A stretch of DNA of 64,000 nt from Streptomyces gossypii (GTDB taxonomy: Bacteria > Actinomycetota > Actinomycetes > Streptomycetales > Streptomycetaceae), in the NCBI RefSeq assembly GCF_025165795.1, contig NZ_JAJAGO010000003.1:1-64000 (forward strand). Reading direction: 5' to 3'. The translations under genes were made by a program, and so were the position numbers. Positions 50,000 to 58,005 of the stretch are shown piece after piece (positions within the stretch are counted from its first letter, which is position 1; each line of letters opens with the position of its first letter). The notes beneath the pieces were generated by a model. The model ran no database searches. It saw only the letters and a program-made list of their open reading frames with translations, and was not told the origin of the DNA.

Positions 50000-51607
50000 A
50001 TGTCCAGACTGGTCCGGGACCTACCGGGTCTTGGCGCGATCTTCGAGACCTACGCAGACCGCAGGCAGCCCACCAAGTTCTTTCTGAACCGGCCGTTCGA
50101 CATCGCACCGGACAGCGGAGTCGCCCACGACATCGACTCGTTGGCCACTCTCGTCCGGGAGGCCTCCGGCTGGCTGCACGCGGCCGGCGTCCGCGCGGGC
50201 GACCGCGTCGCCCTGTGCAAGCAGAACCACTTCGACTACGTGCTGCTCTCCGCCGCCGCCGCCCGCATCGGCGCCATCCCGGCCCAGCTCTCCGGTATGG
50301 CCGAACCCGAAGTCCTGGCGGTGCTGTTGCGGCGGCTGGACGCCGCGCTGCTCATCACCGAGACGGACATCCTGGCCGCCGCCGACGAGAGCGGCGTGGA
50401 CCTGGCCGGTCTGGTGCCCCGGACGATCTGCCTGGACGGCCCGGCCAAGTCGGCAACCCCGCTGGACGACCTGCGCGGCGCCCCCGTACCGCCCGCCCGG
50501 GTCCGTACCGACCAGCAGCCGATGTTCATCTCGCACAGCTCCGGCACCACCGGAACGCCGAAGCTGGTCGTGCACTCGGCCCGTACGATCCTGCAGGGAA
50601 TGGGGAAGATCGAGGCCGTACGGCTGCCCATCGCGGGCGCCACCCGCCACGATGTGGCCTGCCACGCCACCGCGTTCGCGCACATGCGCTGCATTCCCTG
50701 GGCCGGCGGCATGCTGCGGCTCGCCCCGGCCAAGCAGATCATCATCGCCGACTCCGACCCGGCGATCGCGGAGCGGGTGCTGCGCCCGCACATGCCCACC
50801 TATGTGGAGGCACTGCCCAGCACCTACCAGATCTGGGAGGACATCACCTCCGGCCCCGACACCGTCTTCGCCCGCACCCGGCTCTTCCTGAACACCTTCG
50901 ACGCCTCCCACCCGGCGACGATGCGCAAGTTCCTCAACGCCACCAAGGTGCGTACGGCGGTGTGGCTGCACGGCTACGGTCAGTCCGAGACCGGCCCGAT
51001 GGCAACGAAGCTGGTGACCCGCCAGTCGCTGGGGGAGGCGGGCTCCCGGCATCCGAGCACCCGCCACATGCGGCCGATGCCCGGCATCACCAAGCTGAAG
51101 GTGGTCAACCCGGACACCATGAAGGACGCCAAGACCGGTGAACCGGGGCTCCTGATGACCCAGACCTCCGGGCACTGCCTCACCTACCTGGGCGAACTGG
51201 ACCGCTGGAAGGCGAAGGTCTCCGGCAAGTGGTGGAACACCGGGGACTGGGGCGTGAAGACCCGGTCCGGCGCGTTCGTGCTGATGGACCGCGAGGTCGA
51301 CAGCGTTCCCGACATGAGCTGCATCGAACTGGAGGACGTACTGCCGGACCGCATCCCCGCCGTCCGCGAGGCCGCCGTGCTGAGCAGGCCGGACGGCAGT
51401 CCGGTCCCCTTCCTGTGCACCGACGACGGCACCCTCGACCCGGAGGAGTGGCGAGCCGCGGTCGCCGACCTGCCGCCACTCGCGGAGCCCATCGTGATGA
51501 CCTACGACGAGATGCCCAGGATCGGCTCCGGCAAGATCCCGCGCAACGTCCTGCGCAGCCGCTACCTCGACAACGCGTCCACCCTCAGCACCGGCCAGTG
51601 GACTTGA
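50000..51607 (+). CDS. AMP-forming acyl/aryl-CoA ligase-like enzyme 2 (ANL superfamily)
   Basis: A 535-residue adenylating enzyme, paralog of ligase 1. SSGTTGTPK is near residue 178, GYGQSETGP near 324-332, NTGDWG near 413 and GSGKIPRNVLR, with the catalytic Lys of the A10 motif, near 511. The AAGGAG site before the ATG is strong. It is the fifth gene of cassette B and is followed by a 348 bp gap with an inserted repeat element. Two related ligases around a prenyltransferase suggest activation of two acids, or one activation and one amide-forming step (inference). Confidence 0.92.
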   Translation: MSRLVRDLPGLGAIFETYADRRQPTKFFLNRPFDIAPDSGVAHDIDSLATLVREASGWLHAAGVRAGDRVALCKQNHFDYVLLSAAAARIGAIPAQLSGMAEPEVLAVLLRRLDAALLITETDILAAADESGVDLAGLVPRTICLDGPAKSATPLDDLRGAPVPPARVRTDQQPMFISHSSGTTGTPKLVVHSARTILQGMGKIEAVRLPIAGATRHDVACHATAFAHMRCIPWAGGMLRLAPAKQIIIADSDPAIAERVLRPHMPTYVEALPSTYQIWEDITSGPDTVFARTRLFLNTFDASHPATMRKFLNATKVRTAVWLHGYGQSETGPMATKLVTRQSLGEAGSRHPSTRHMRPMPGITKLKVVNPDTMKDAKTGEPGLLMTQTSGHCLTYLGELDRWKAKVSGKWWNTGDWGVKTRSGAFVLMDREVDSVPDMSCIELEDVLPDRIPAVREAAVLSRPDGSPVPFLCTDDGTLDPEEWRAAVADLPPLAEPIVMTYDEMPRIGSGKIPRNVLRSRYLDNASTLSTGQWT

Positions 51608-51955
51608 GGGACTGTCGTTGGGCCTGGGGCGTGTTGGAGAAGTCCCGCCTGTCTCGCGGGGTCCGGCACGCACGCTCGCTGCGTTGTCCGTCGTCGGCGC
51701 AGCCCGCTGCGCTCTCCTCCGTCTGCCTTGCGATCGCACGCACCGGACCTCGCGAGACCCGCCCTCCGGGCGGCCGGCGCTACTTTCGCAGTACGCCCTA
51801 GTGCCGGGTTCGCGTGCCCCGGCACGCGAACCTCGCCGCGTTGTCGTCGGTCGGGAACGCTCCGCGTTGACTCCCTTCTCCGCCTTGCGATCTACGGCAC
51901 CAGACCCCGCTCACTGATCCAGCAAGATCCAAACGAGAGACCCTAGGGACAACCC
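51608..51955. other. gap with repeat-element insertions
   Basis: This 348 bp gap within cassette B has no supported gene; a frame on the minus strand (51562-51825) is only the byproduct of a repeat. It contains the palindromic element at 51627-51798 and a related stretch at about 51818-51920. A short leader with GGGAC before the next ATG follows. Confidence 0.6.
51627..51798. repeat. MITE-like palindromic element
   Basis: The ends GGGCGT (51627) and ACGCCC (51798) start imperfect terminal inverted repeats of about 17 bp. A second inverted pair (GTCTCGCGGGGTCCGGCACG at 51651 and its near-complement at about 51738-51762) makes the whole a long hairpin. I recall similar sequences between genes in many Streptomyces genomes, but this is from memory. 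Confidence 0.55.
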
Positions 51956-53329
51956 ATGACCGAGCTCGATCCCGCCGCATCCGACACACCCGACGCCGTC
52001 GGTGCACTCGATGTGGACGTCGCCGTCATCGGCGGCGGCATCTCCGGCCTCTCGGCCGCCTACCGGCTGCAAGAGGCCGGACGCACCGTCCAGCTCTTCG
52101 AGTCCGAGGACGAGCCCGGCGGCCGGATGCGCACCCACCGCCAGGACGGCTATGTCATCGACGCCGGCACCCAGACCCTCTCCCAGCACGGGTACGCGGC
52201 CACCTGGCAGCTGATCCGCGACCTGGGCATGGACTCCGGCGAAGTCGTCAAGATCAAGAGCCTGGTCTCACTGTGGCGCGGCGGCAAGGCCCACCCCGGC
52301 GTCGGCCACTGGTACGGCTCGCTCAGCGGCGGCGGCCTCACCATGCGCGGCAGCATGGCACTCACCCGCGCCACCATGGGACTGCTGCCCAAGGCGAAGA
52401 AGTTCGACGTGCGCCGCCCCGCCGACTCCCCGGTGGGGGTGCAGACGGTCGCCGAGTTCGGCCGTCCGTACGGCAAGGAGGTCACCGACTATGTGCTCCA
52501 GCCCGGCGTCGGCACCGCCTGGGGCTGGGACCCGGAACGCACCTGCGCCGCGCCGCTGCTCTCCACCATGATCGCCACCCGCGGTCTGATGGGCTGGCGG
52601 GCCTACCGGGACGGCATGGACGCACTGGCCCGCAAACTCGCCGAACGCGTTTCCGTCACCTACGGGCGGGAGCTGCGCGAGGTCAAGGAACTCGCGACCG
52701 GGGCCGAGCTCGTCTTCGCCGACGGAGACCGGCTCACCGCCCGCCATGTCCTGCTCGCCCTGCCCGCCCCGCAGGCACGCCGGCTGTACCCCTCCATGCC
52801 GGAGGACGAGAAGGCGTTCGTGGACGCGGCCGGATACGCGCCGATGATCCGCGTCTCCTGCCTGCTGGACAAGCCGCTGGAATTCGCCCGCCGGGGCATC
52901 ACCCCGCACACCTACACCCTGCTCCTCCCCAGCTGCGAGGACGACACCCTCAGCGGCATCACCCTGGAGCACAACAAGACCGGCAACCGCGCCCCGGCGG
53001 GCAAGGGGCTCGTCACCCTGCTCACCACACCGCGAGTCACCGCCGAACTGATGGAACGCCCCGACTCCGACGTCCTCTCGGCCCTGCTCCCGGGGGCCGA
53101 GAAGTACCTGCCCGGCTTCGGGAAGGCGCTCCGGAGCACGCTGGTGCACCGCTTCCCGTACGCGGCGGCGGAGGCGACACCGGAGTCCGCGAGCGAGCAG
53201 GCGGCCTTCCTGCGGCGGCCAGCGCGCACCATCGAGTACGCGGGCGACTGGGTCTACCAGCGCCCTACGAGCGAGGCGGCGGTCCAGTCGGCGGACCTGG
53301 CGGTGGCCCGCATCACCGGCGCGCGGTAG
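51956..53329 (+). CDS. FAD-dependent amine oxidase/protoporphyrinogen oxidase-like protein
   Basis: A 457-residue flavoprotein of the amine-oxidase/phytoene-desaturase superfamily. The dinucleotide-binding motif VIGGGISGLSAAYRL is at 24-38, followed by GGRMRTH (the second Arg-Gly motif), and the C-terminal AGDWV segment near 430 binds FAD as in this family. Length fits PPO/HemG- and desaturase-like proteins. No carotenoid genes are near, so a desaturation or amine oxidation on the cluster product is more likely than pigment synthesis. It is the last gene of cassette B and occupies the place of the VAO oxidase of cassette A. Confidence 0.88.
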   Translation: MTELDPAASDTPDAVGALDVDVAVIGGGISGLSAAYRLQEAGRTVQLFESEDEPGGRMRTHRQDGYVIDAGTQTLSQHGYAATWQLIRDLGMDSGEVVKIKSLVSLWRGGKAHPGVGHWYGSLSGGGLTMRGSMALTRATMGLLPKAKKFDVRRPADSPVGVQTVAEFGRPYGKEVTDYVLQPGVGTAWGWDPERTCAAPLLSTMIATRGLMGWRAYRDGMDALARKLAERVSVTYGRELREVKELATGAELVFADGDRLTARHVLLALPAPQARRLYPSMPEDEKAFVDAAGYAPMIRVSCLLDKPLEFARRGITPHTYTLLLPSCEDDTLSGITLEHNKTGNRAPAGKGLVTLLTTPRVTAELMERPDSDVLSALLPGAEKYLPGFGKALRSTLVHRFPYAAAEATPESASEQAAFLRRPARTIEYAGDWVYQRPTSEAAVQSADLAVARITGAR

Positions 53330-53595
53330 CCGCGATGGCAAGGGGCGATGGGGCGGCCACACGGAGGACGCCGGAAAGGTACGCGCAGACGGTGGTTCAC
53401 CTACACCGGCGAACTTCCGGACGATCCCGAGTAGCGGCGGGTCGACCAGGGCACGCACTCCGCGAGGCAGGCTGAACGACTCAGGAGGTCCCCCCACCAC
53501 CCCCATGCGGCGCGGCCGCCGTGTCCTCACCACGACGGCGGGCCGCAGTCCCGGCCGCGGCCTCGCCCCGACCACGACCACCGTCGGCCGCGCCG

Positions 53596-53670
53596 CGCCG
53601 TCCGTCCCCGCGCCGTCCGTCCCCGTGCCGTCCGTCCCCGTGCCGTCCGTCCCCGTGCCGTCCCTCCCGC
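53596..53670 (+). repeat. 15-bp tandem repeat, five copies
   Basis: The unit TGCCGTCCGTCCCCG (CG in place of TG in the first two copies) is repeated at 53596, 53611, 53626, 53641 and, degenerate, 53656. Confidence 0.9.
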
Positions 53671-53677
53671 GAACCGC

Positions 53678-53714
53678 GGGGCGCCCGCCCGTTGTTGGCG
53701 CGGGCGGGTGCCCC
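53678..53714 (+). terminator. hairpin terminator candidate
   Basis: GGGGCGCCCGCCCG (53678-53691) pairs with CGGGCGGGTGCCCC (53701-53714) with one G-T wobble and a 9-nt loop. It lies about 350 bp after the flavoprotein gene. Confidence 0.6.
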
Positions 53715-53722
53715 CTACTCCT

Positions 53723-53760
53723 CACCCGTCCCGGAAGTCCGTGTGCTGCCGGGACGGGTG
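53723..53760 (+). terminator. second hairpin, terminator candidate
   Basis: CACCCGTCCCGG (53723-53734) and its exact complement (53749-53760) flank a 14-nt loop, 8 bp after the first hairpin. Tandem hairpins strengthen a termination role. Confidence 0.6.
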
Positions 53761-53946
53761 AGGTCCGCGACAAGTGGTGATCACGTGACGACCTCGCCCG
53801 CCACAGGGAGTGGTCGTGAGGGTGTGCGAAGGGGCTCACCGGGGGATCCTGAATCCGAAGGCGCCAGTAGTGCGGCCTCGCAGTGGTGCGAAATACCGTG
53901 CAAAGGCCGTACCGTGGAGCGGCCGAAGCCAGACGGAGAACGGACC

Positions 53947-54936
53947 ATGCGGATAACCAGGCTCACTGACGACCCATCCGTCAGCACCGAACCGTGGACC
54001 GGACCTGCGGCAGCGCGGAGGGCGGAGCCGGAAACGCAACCGGAGTCACTGTCCGCGGCCGGGCCCGGCCCGGACACCGCGCATGCCGGGCACTCGGTGC
54101 CCCGGCTGCTGCTGGGAGAGCGGCTGCGCCGCCTCCGCGAAGCCCAGTACCTCACCCTCGAAGAGGCCGCAGAGACGATCCGCCTCCCGATCGCACGCCT
54201 CGGCCTGATGGAAGTCGGCCGGACCAGCTTCCGCCCGCGCGATGTCAGCGACCTGCTCACCGCGTACGACGTCCACGACGACGCCGACCGCTCCACCGCG
54301 CTCTCGCTCGCCGAGCAGGCCAACGCCCCAGGCTGGTGGGCGCCGTTCAGGGACGTCACACCGGGCTGGCTGCACAGCTACCTGGGGCTGGAGCAGGCCG
54401 CCGGCCTCATCCGCAGCTACGAGGTGCAGTTCGTCCCCGGACTGCTGCAGACGCCCGAGTACGCCCGTGCCGTGATCGTGCTCGGCCACGGAGACGCCTC
54501 CGACCGGCAGTTGCGGCGCCGCGCCGAACTGCGGGCCCGGCGGCAGCGGATACTGCGCCGCCCGCGACCGCCCCATCTGTGGGCGGTGATCGACGAGGCC
54601 GCGCTGCGCCGCCCCATCGGTGGCCCGCAGGTCATGCGTGACCAACTGGAACACCTCATCGCAGTAAGCGAACTCCCGCACATCACCCTCCAGGTGCTCC
54701 CCTTCGCAGCCGGCGGCCACTCCGCCGCGGGCGGCCCGGTGGCACTGCTGCGAATGCCGCAGCAGGGCCTGCCGGACCGCGTGTACCTCGAACAACTCCT
54801 CGACGGCCACTATCCGGAGGACCCCGAGGACATCAGGTACTACCGGCAGGTCATCGACCGGCTCGTCACCACGGCCGAACCTCCGGCCCGTACGGGAGAA
54901 CTGCTGCGGGGCATCTGCGAACAGGGCTGGGGCTGA
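53947..54936 (+). CDS. XRE-family regulator with DUF5753
   Basis: A 329-residue DNA-binding protein. A helix-turn-helix of the XRE type lies at about residues 57-110 (LGERLRRLREAQYLTLEEAAETI), followed by DUF5753 from about 125 (TPGWLHSYLGLEQAAGLIRSYE) to the end. The family is very abundant in Streptomyces; some members regulate development or antibiotic production together with a small DUF397 partner, which is absent here. I chose the ATG at 53947 with a GGAG site; the frame is open upstream but without support. It is 52 bp before the DUF574 methyltransferase. Not clearly related to the cluster. Confidence 0.9.
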   Translation: MRITRLTDDPSVSTEPWTGPAAARRAEPETQPESLSAAGPGPDTAHAGHSVPRLLLGERLRRLREAQYLTLEEAAETIRLPIARLGLMEVGRTSFRPRDVSDLLTAYDVHDDADRSTALSLAEQANAPGWWAPFRDVTPGWLHSYLGLEQAAGLIRSYEVQFVPGLLQTPEYARAVIVLGHGDASDRQLRRRAELRARRQRILRRPRPPHLWAVIDEAALRRPIGGPQVMRDQLEHLIAVSELPHITLQVLPFAAGGHSAAGGPVALLRMPQQGLPDRVYLEQLLDGHYPEDPEDIRYYRQVIDRLVTTAEPPARTGELLRGICEQGWG

Positions 54937-54988
54937 CGGGCCTCACTCGCCGTACCTCCGCGCCTCCGTCCGTCTCAGGAGAGAACCC

Positions 54989-55807
54989 ATGGCAGACCAG
55001 ACCCCCGTGCCGAAGATCGACAGCACTGTGCCGCACTCGGCCCGTATCTTCACCTACTGGCTGGGCGGCAAGGACCACTTCCCCGTGGACGAGGAGGCCG
55101 GTGACCGATTCCGCGCGGCCTTTCCCGAGATCGTGGATCTCGCCCGCGTGGGGCGGTACTTCATCGGGCGTGTCGTGGGGCACCTGATCCGGGAGGAGCG
55201 GGTCACCCAGTTCCTGGACATCGGCACCGGACTCCCCACGGTCGACAACACCCACGAGGTCGCCCAGCGGCTGGAGCCGCGTGCACGGATCGTGTACGTG
55301 GACAACGACCCGCTGGTCCTCGCCCACGCCGAGGCCCTGCTCACCAGCACACCCGAGGGCCGTACCGCCTACGTCGACGCGGACGTCCACGACCCGGAGC
55401 GCATCCTGCGGGAGGCGTGGAAGACCCTCGATCCCGGACAGCCGGTAGCCGTCCTGCTGATGGGCATCCTGGCGCACGTCGAGGACTACGGCGAGGCGCG
55501 GTCGATCGTACGGCGGCTGATGGCTGAGCTGCCGCCCGGCAGTTTCCTCGCCGTCCGGGACGGAGCGGACACCGACCCGGCGTACCGCACGGCCATCGAG
55601 GGCTACAACAAGAGCGGCGCCGTCCCGTACCGGCTGCGCAGCCCCGAGCAGATCGCCGGGTTCCTGGACGGCCTGGAGCTGGTCGAGCCCGGCGTGCTGC
55701 CCTGCCCGCACTGGCGCCCCGAGGCGGCGGACCTCTCCGACCCCTCCGTCGGCATCGCCCTCTACGGCGGCCTGGCAAAACGCGTTGTCCCGGAGGCGGA
55801 CGGCTGA
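54989..55807 (+). CDS. DUF574 (SAM-dependent methyltransferase, PF04672 family)
   Basis: A 272-residue predicted methyltransferase of the actinobacterial DUF574 family. Typical features are the N-terminal SARIFTYWLGGKDHFPVD, the SAM-site FLDIGTGLPTVDNTH near residue 77 and VYVDNDPLVLAHAEALL. The function is unknown for nearly all members, which usually sit beside XRE-DUF5753 regulators, as here. RBS AGGAGAG precedes the ATG. Housekeeping or accessory, not evidently part of the biosynthetic cluster. Confidence 0.92.
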   Translation: MADQTPVPKIDSTVPHSARIFTYWLGGKDHFPVDEEAGDRFRAAFPEIVDLARVGRYFIGRVVGHLIREERVTQFLDIGTGLPTVDNTHEVAQRLEPRARIVYVDNDPLVLAHAEALLTSTPEGRTAYVDADVHDPERILREAWKTLDPGQPVAVLLMGILAHVEDYGEARSIVRRLMAELPPGSFLAVRDGADTDPAYRTAIEGYNKSGAVPYRLRSPEQIAGFLDGLELVEPGVLPCPHWRPEAADLSDPSVGIALYGGLAKRVVPEADG

Positions 55808-55820
55808 GAGGCTTCCGCCC

Positions 55821-56138
55821 ATGGCCGACAACGGATCGAGCAGTTCGCAGGGCGTGGCCGCACTCTTCTCCCAGGGAAGACTGACGGCGATCCCCCGGAA
55901 GACCGCCCGCCGCGAGCAACTGCTCAAGCACCTCGCCGAGACGCTGTTCGAGCCGGACCGCGCCTACAGCGAGCCCGAGGTCAACACGGCACTGCTGACG
56001 GTGCACGAGGACTGTGCGGCACTGCGCCGCTACCTGATCACCTCGGGCCTGCTGGCCCGCACCAAGGACGGCAGCAGCTACCGGCGACCGCGACACGCCG
56101 GTGCGCCCAGGGAAGAGTGCGCCGAATTCCGTTGTTGA
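55821..56138 (+). CDS. DUF2087-domain protein
   Basis: A 105-residue protein whose central part (about 30-90) matches DUF2087: ARREQLLKHLAE, then YSEPEVNTALLTVHEDCAALRRYLI and a GLLARTKDGSSYRR end. This compact winged-helix-like domain often follows ArsR-type regulators; here it stands alone. The ATG at 55821 lies 13 nt after the previous stop. It may bind DNA, but nothing indicates the target. Confidence 0.82.
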   Translation: MADNGSSSSQGVAALFSQGRLTAIPRKTARREQLLKHLAETLFEPDRAYSEPEVNTALLTVHEDCAALRRYLITSGLLARTKDGSSYRRPRHAGAPREECAEFRC

Positions 56139-56192
56139 ATCGGCCGTAGCGGCGCGCTCCTGCGGGCTTGCGGAAGATCGACGACGGGACGG

Positions 56193-56648
56193 ATGGTCAC
56201 CATGCCTCTTGAGGGCGAGTACGAGCCGAGCCCCACGAAGTGGGTCCGCGACCAGGTCGAGCTGTACGAGAGCTCGGGCGGTACGAAGGGGACGACGATG
56301 CGCGGGATGCCCGTGATCGTCCTCACGACCCGTGGCGCGAAGAGCGGCAGGATCCGCAAGAGCCCGCTGATGCGGGTGGAGCACGACGGCGCCTACGCGG
56401 CCGTCGCCTCACTCGGCGGCTCGCCCAAGCACCCGGTCTGGTATCACAACGTGGTGGCCGACCCCCGCGTCGGACTCCAGGACGGCCCCGCCCGCCAGGA
56501 CATGATCGCCCGCGAGGTCACCGGCGACGAGAAGGCTCTCTGGTGGGAGCGCGCCGTGGCGGCCTACCCGGACTATGCCGACTACCAGAAGAAGACAGAC
56601 CGCCAGATCCCGGTCTTCGTCCTGGAGGCCGCACCCGAAGAGCACTGA
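56193..56648 (+). CDS. deazaflavin (F420)-dependent nitroreductase-family protein
   Basis: A 151-residue protein of the Ddn/DUF385 family, split beta-barrel proteins that bind F420 or related flavins. Diagnostic stretches are [43 protein letters not shown] and [19 protein letters not shown]. It is cytosolic and probably redox-active on hydrophobic substrates. It stands alone on the plus strand and shows no link to the cluster. Confidence 0.92.
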   Translation: MVTMPLEGEYEPSPTKWVRDQVELYESSGGTKGTTMRGMPVIVLTTRGAKSGRIRKSPLMRVEHDGAYAAVASLGGSPKHPVWYHNVVADPRVGLQDGPARQDMIAREVTGDEKALWWERAVAAYPDYADYQKKTDRQIPVFVLEAAPEEH

Positions 56649-56739
56649 CCTTGTGCCGCCGCACTCGCCGATCGGCGCCGGAGGGCGGGTCGTTGCCTCT
56701 ACAGTTGGGCCCACGTGTGGGACATCGGGGGAGACGACC

Positions 56740-57552
56740 ATGCACTTCTGCATGCACTGTGGCGCACCGTGCGAGGCTTCGACAGCGGTCTCTTGTCCGG
56801 GCTGCGGGCTGCCGCCCGGCCGCATGCCATCTGCTCAGCCATCCGGTCCGCAGCCCGGCCTGCCGCCCGGTCCGCCGCCTGGCATGCCACCCGGCATGCC
56901 TCTCGGCACCGTCCGGCCCGTTGGCGCCGAGCCCGGCTATGTCGGTGTGGGGTCCATGGCCCTGCCCCAGTGGCTCCTGTGGGTGCTGGCGGTGCTGCTC
57001 GTTGCGGGCGGCGTGACTGCCTACGGCCTGGTCGCCTCCTCCGACTCCGCCTCTGATTCGGCCTCGCATTCGTCTTCCGGATCCTCGCAAGACCCGGCGG
57101 GCGCCGCCCCGTCGGCCTCCTCCTCTTCGGACGGGAAGGAAGAACCGGAGGAGCCCGCCGGCGACCCCACAAGCGTCGCGCCGGGCGACGTGTCCTCTCC
57201 CGAGGAGGAATCCACACCCGAGGAGGAACCTCCGTCCGAGCCGGAGCCCTCGCCGTCCTCCCGGGACGCGAGCGCGGTAGTGAGGAGTTTCTACGGGGAC
57301 ATCAACGACGAGAACTACTCCGGCGCTTGGGAGCTCGGCGGCAAGAACATCGCCGGCACCTCTTACCAGAAGTGGGTGGACGGATACGACACCACGGCGA
57401 TCATCGAACTCAGCGCGGTGAACACCAACAGCGCCGGTGAGGTCAGCGCAGTCCTTCGCGCAACCCAGAACGACGGCTCGGTGCAGGTGTACCGGGGCAC
57501 CTACACGGTGGAGAACGGCGTGATCGTCAGCGCCGACATCACTCAGAGCTGA
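56740..57552 (+). CDS. zinc-ribbon membrane-anchored protein
   Basis: A 270-residue protein with an N-terminal zinc ribbon (CMHCGAPCE with a second pair in CPGCG, residues 4-22), a Pro/Gly-rich linker, one membrane helix (about 75-98: WLLWVLAVLLVAGG), a Ser/Pro/Glu-rich spacer and a C-terminal domain of about 100 residues (SFYGDINDENYSGAWELGG) outside the cell. The C-terminal domain resembles the NTF2-like or lipoprotein-type domains in similar actinobacterial proteins. Function is unknown. Confidence 0.8.
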   Translation: MHFCMHCGAPCEASTAVSCPGCGLPPGRMPSAQPSGPQPGLPPGPPPGMPPGMPLGTVRPVGAEPGYVGVGSMALPQWLLWVLAVLLVAGGVTAYGLVASSDSASDSASHSSSGSSQDPAGAAPSASSSSDGKEEPEEPAGDPTSVAPGDVSSPEEESTPEEEPPSEPEPSPSSRDASAVVRSFYGDINDENYSGAWELGGKNIAGTSYQKWVDGYDTTAIIELSAVNTNSAGEVSAVLRATQNDGSVQVYRGTYTVENGVIVSADITQS

Positions 57553-57650
57553 CCGCCTGCCGGTCCCCTCTTGACGCGCGCAGGATCGTGGAAGCGCGGC
57601 GGCCGGAGCCGGTGGAGCATCGTTCGGACGGCGAGCCGGTGGAGGGCACG

Positions 57651-58001
57651 ATGATTCGGCGGATATGGCATGGCTGGACGACCTCGGCGAACGCGGATGC
57701 CTACGAACGGCTCCTACGGGAGCAGATATTCCCCGGCATCGCAGCCCGGGGCGTCACGGGCCTGCGTGAGCTGGAGGCGTGGCGCCAGCAGGCGGGCGAG
57801 GAGGTCGAGTTCGTCACCGTGATGTCCTTCGACGATCTCCGCGCCGTCGCCGATTTCACCGGAGGCGACCCGGCACTTTCGGTCGTACCCGAGGCGGCCC
57901 GCGAGCTGCTGGCACGGTTCGATGAGCACTCTCGGCACTACGGCCTGGTCATCACGGCGCCGTGCGACACCGGGCCGCACTGCGAGCCGTGGGTACCGTA
58001 G
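57651..58001 (+). CDS. small antibiotic-biosynthesis-monooxygenase-like (ABM fold) protein
   Basis: A 116-residue dimeric alpha-beta-barrel candidate: IRRIWHGWTTSANADAYERLL opens with strand and helix, followed by LRELEAWRQ and FVTVMSFDDLRAVADF. ABM-fold proteins are small monooxygenases, isomerases or binding proteins. I chose the ATG at 57651 with GGTGGAGGG before it, shortening a longer open frame. It ends 4 nt before the AraC gene, and the two are probably co-transcribed. Confidence 0.75.
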   Translation: MIRRIWHGWTTSANADAYERLLREQIFPGIAARGVTGLRELEAWRQQAGEEVEFVTVMSFDDLRAVADFTGGDPALSVVPEAARELLARFDEHSRHYGLVITAPCDTGPHCEPWVP

Positions 58002-58005
58002 GCCG

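Larger units (their letters stand above)
53330..53946. other. gene-free region at the cluster's right edge
   Basis: 617 bp with no supported coding sequence. It contains a 15-bp tandem repeat and two strong hairpins, listed separately. A short plus-strand string ending RWFTYTGELPDDPE stop (before 53446) might be the tail of a decayed gene. I treat it as the boundary between the cluster and ordinary chromosome. Confidence 0.6.

Noticed and set aside
51562..51825. Minus-strand frame of 87 codons in the cassette B gap
   Set aside because: It is a translation of the palindromic repeat and of the end of ligase 2, not a gene.
53521..53946. N-terminal extension of the XRE regulator to 53521
   Set aside because: It translates the 15-bp tandem repeat and both hairpins; the ATG at 53947 has a ribosome site and starts a normal-length protein.
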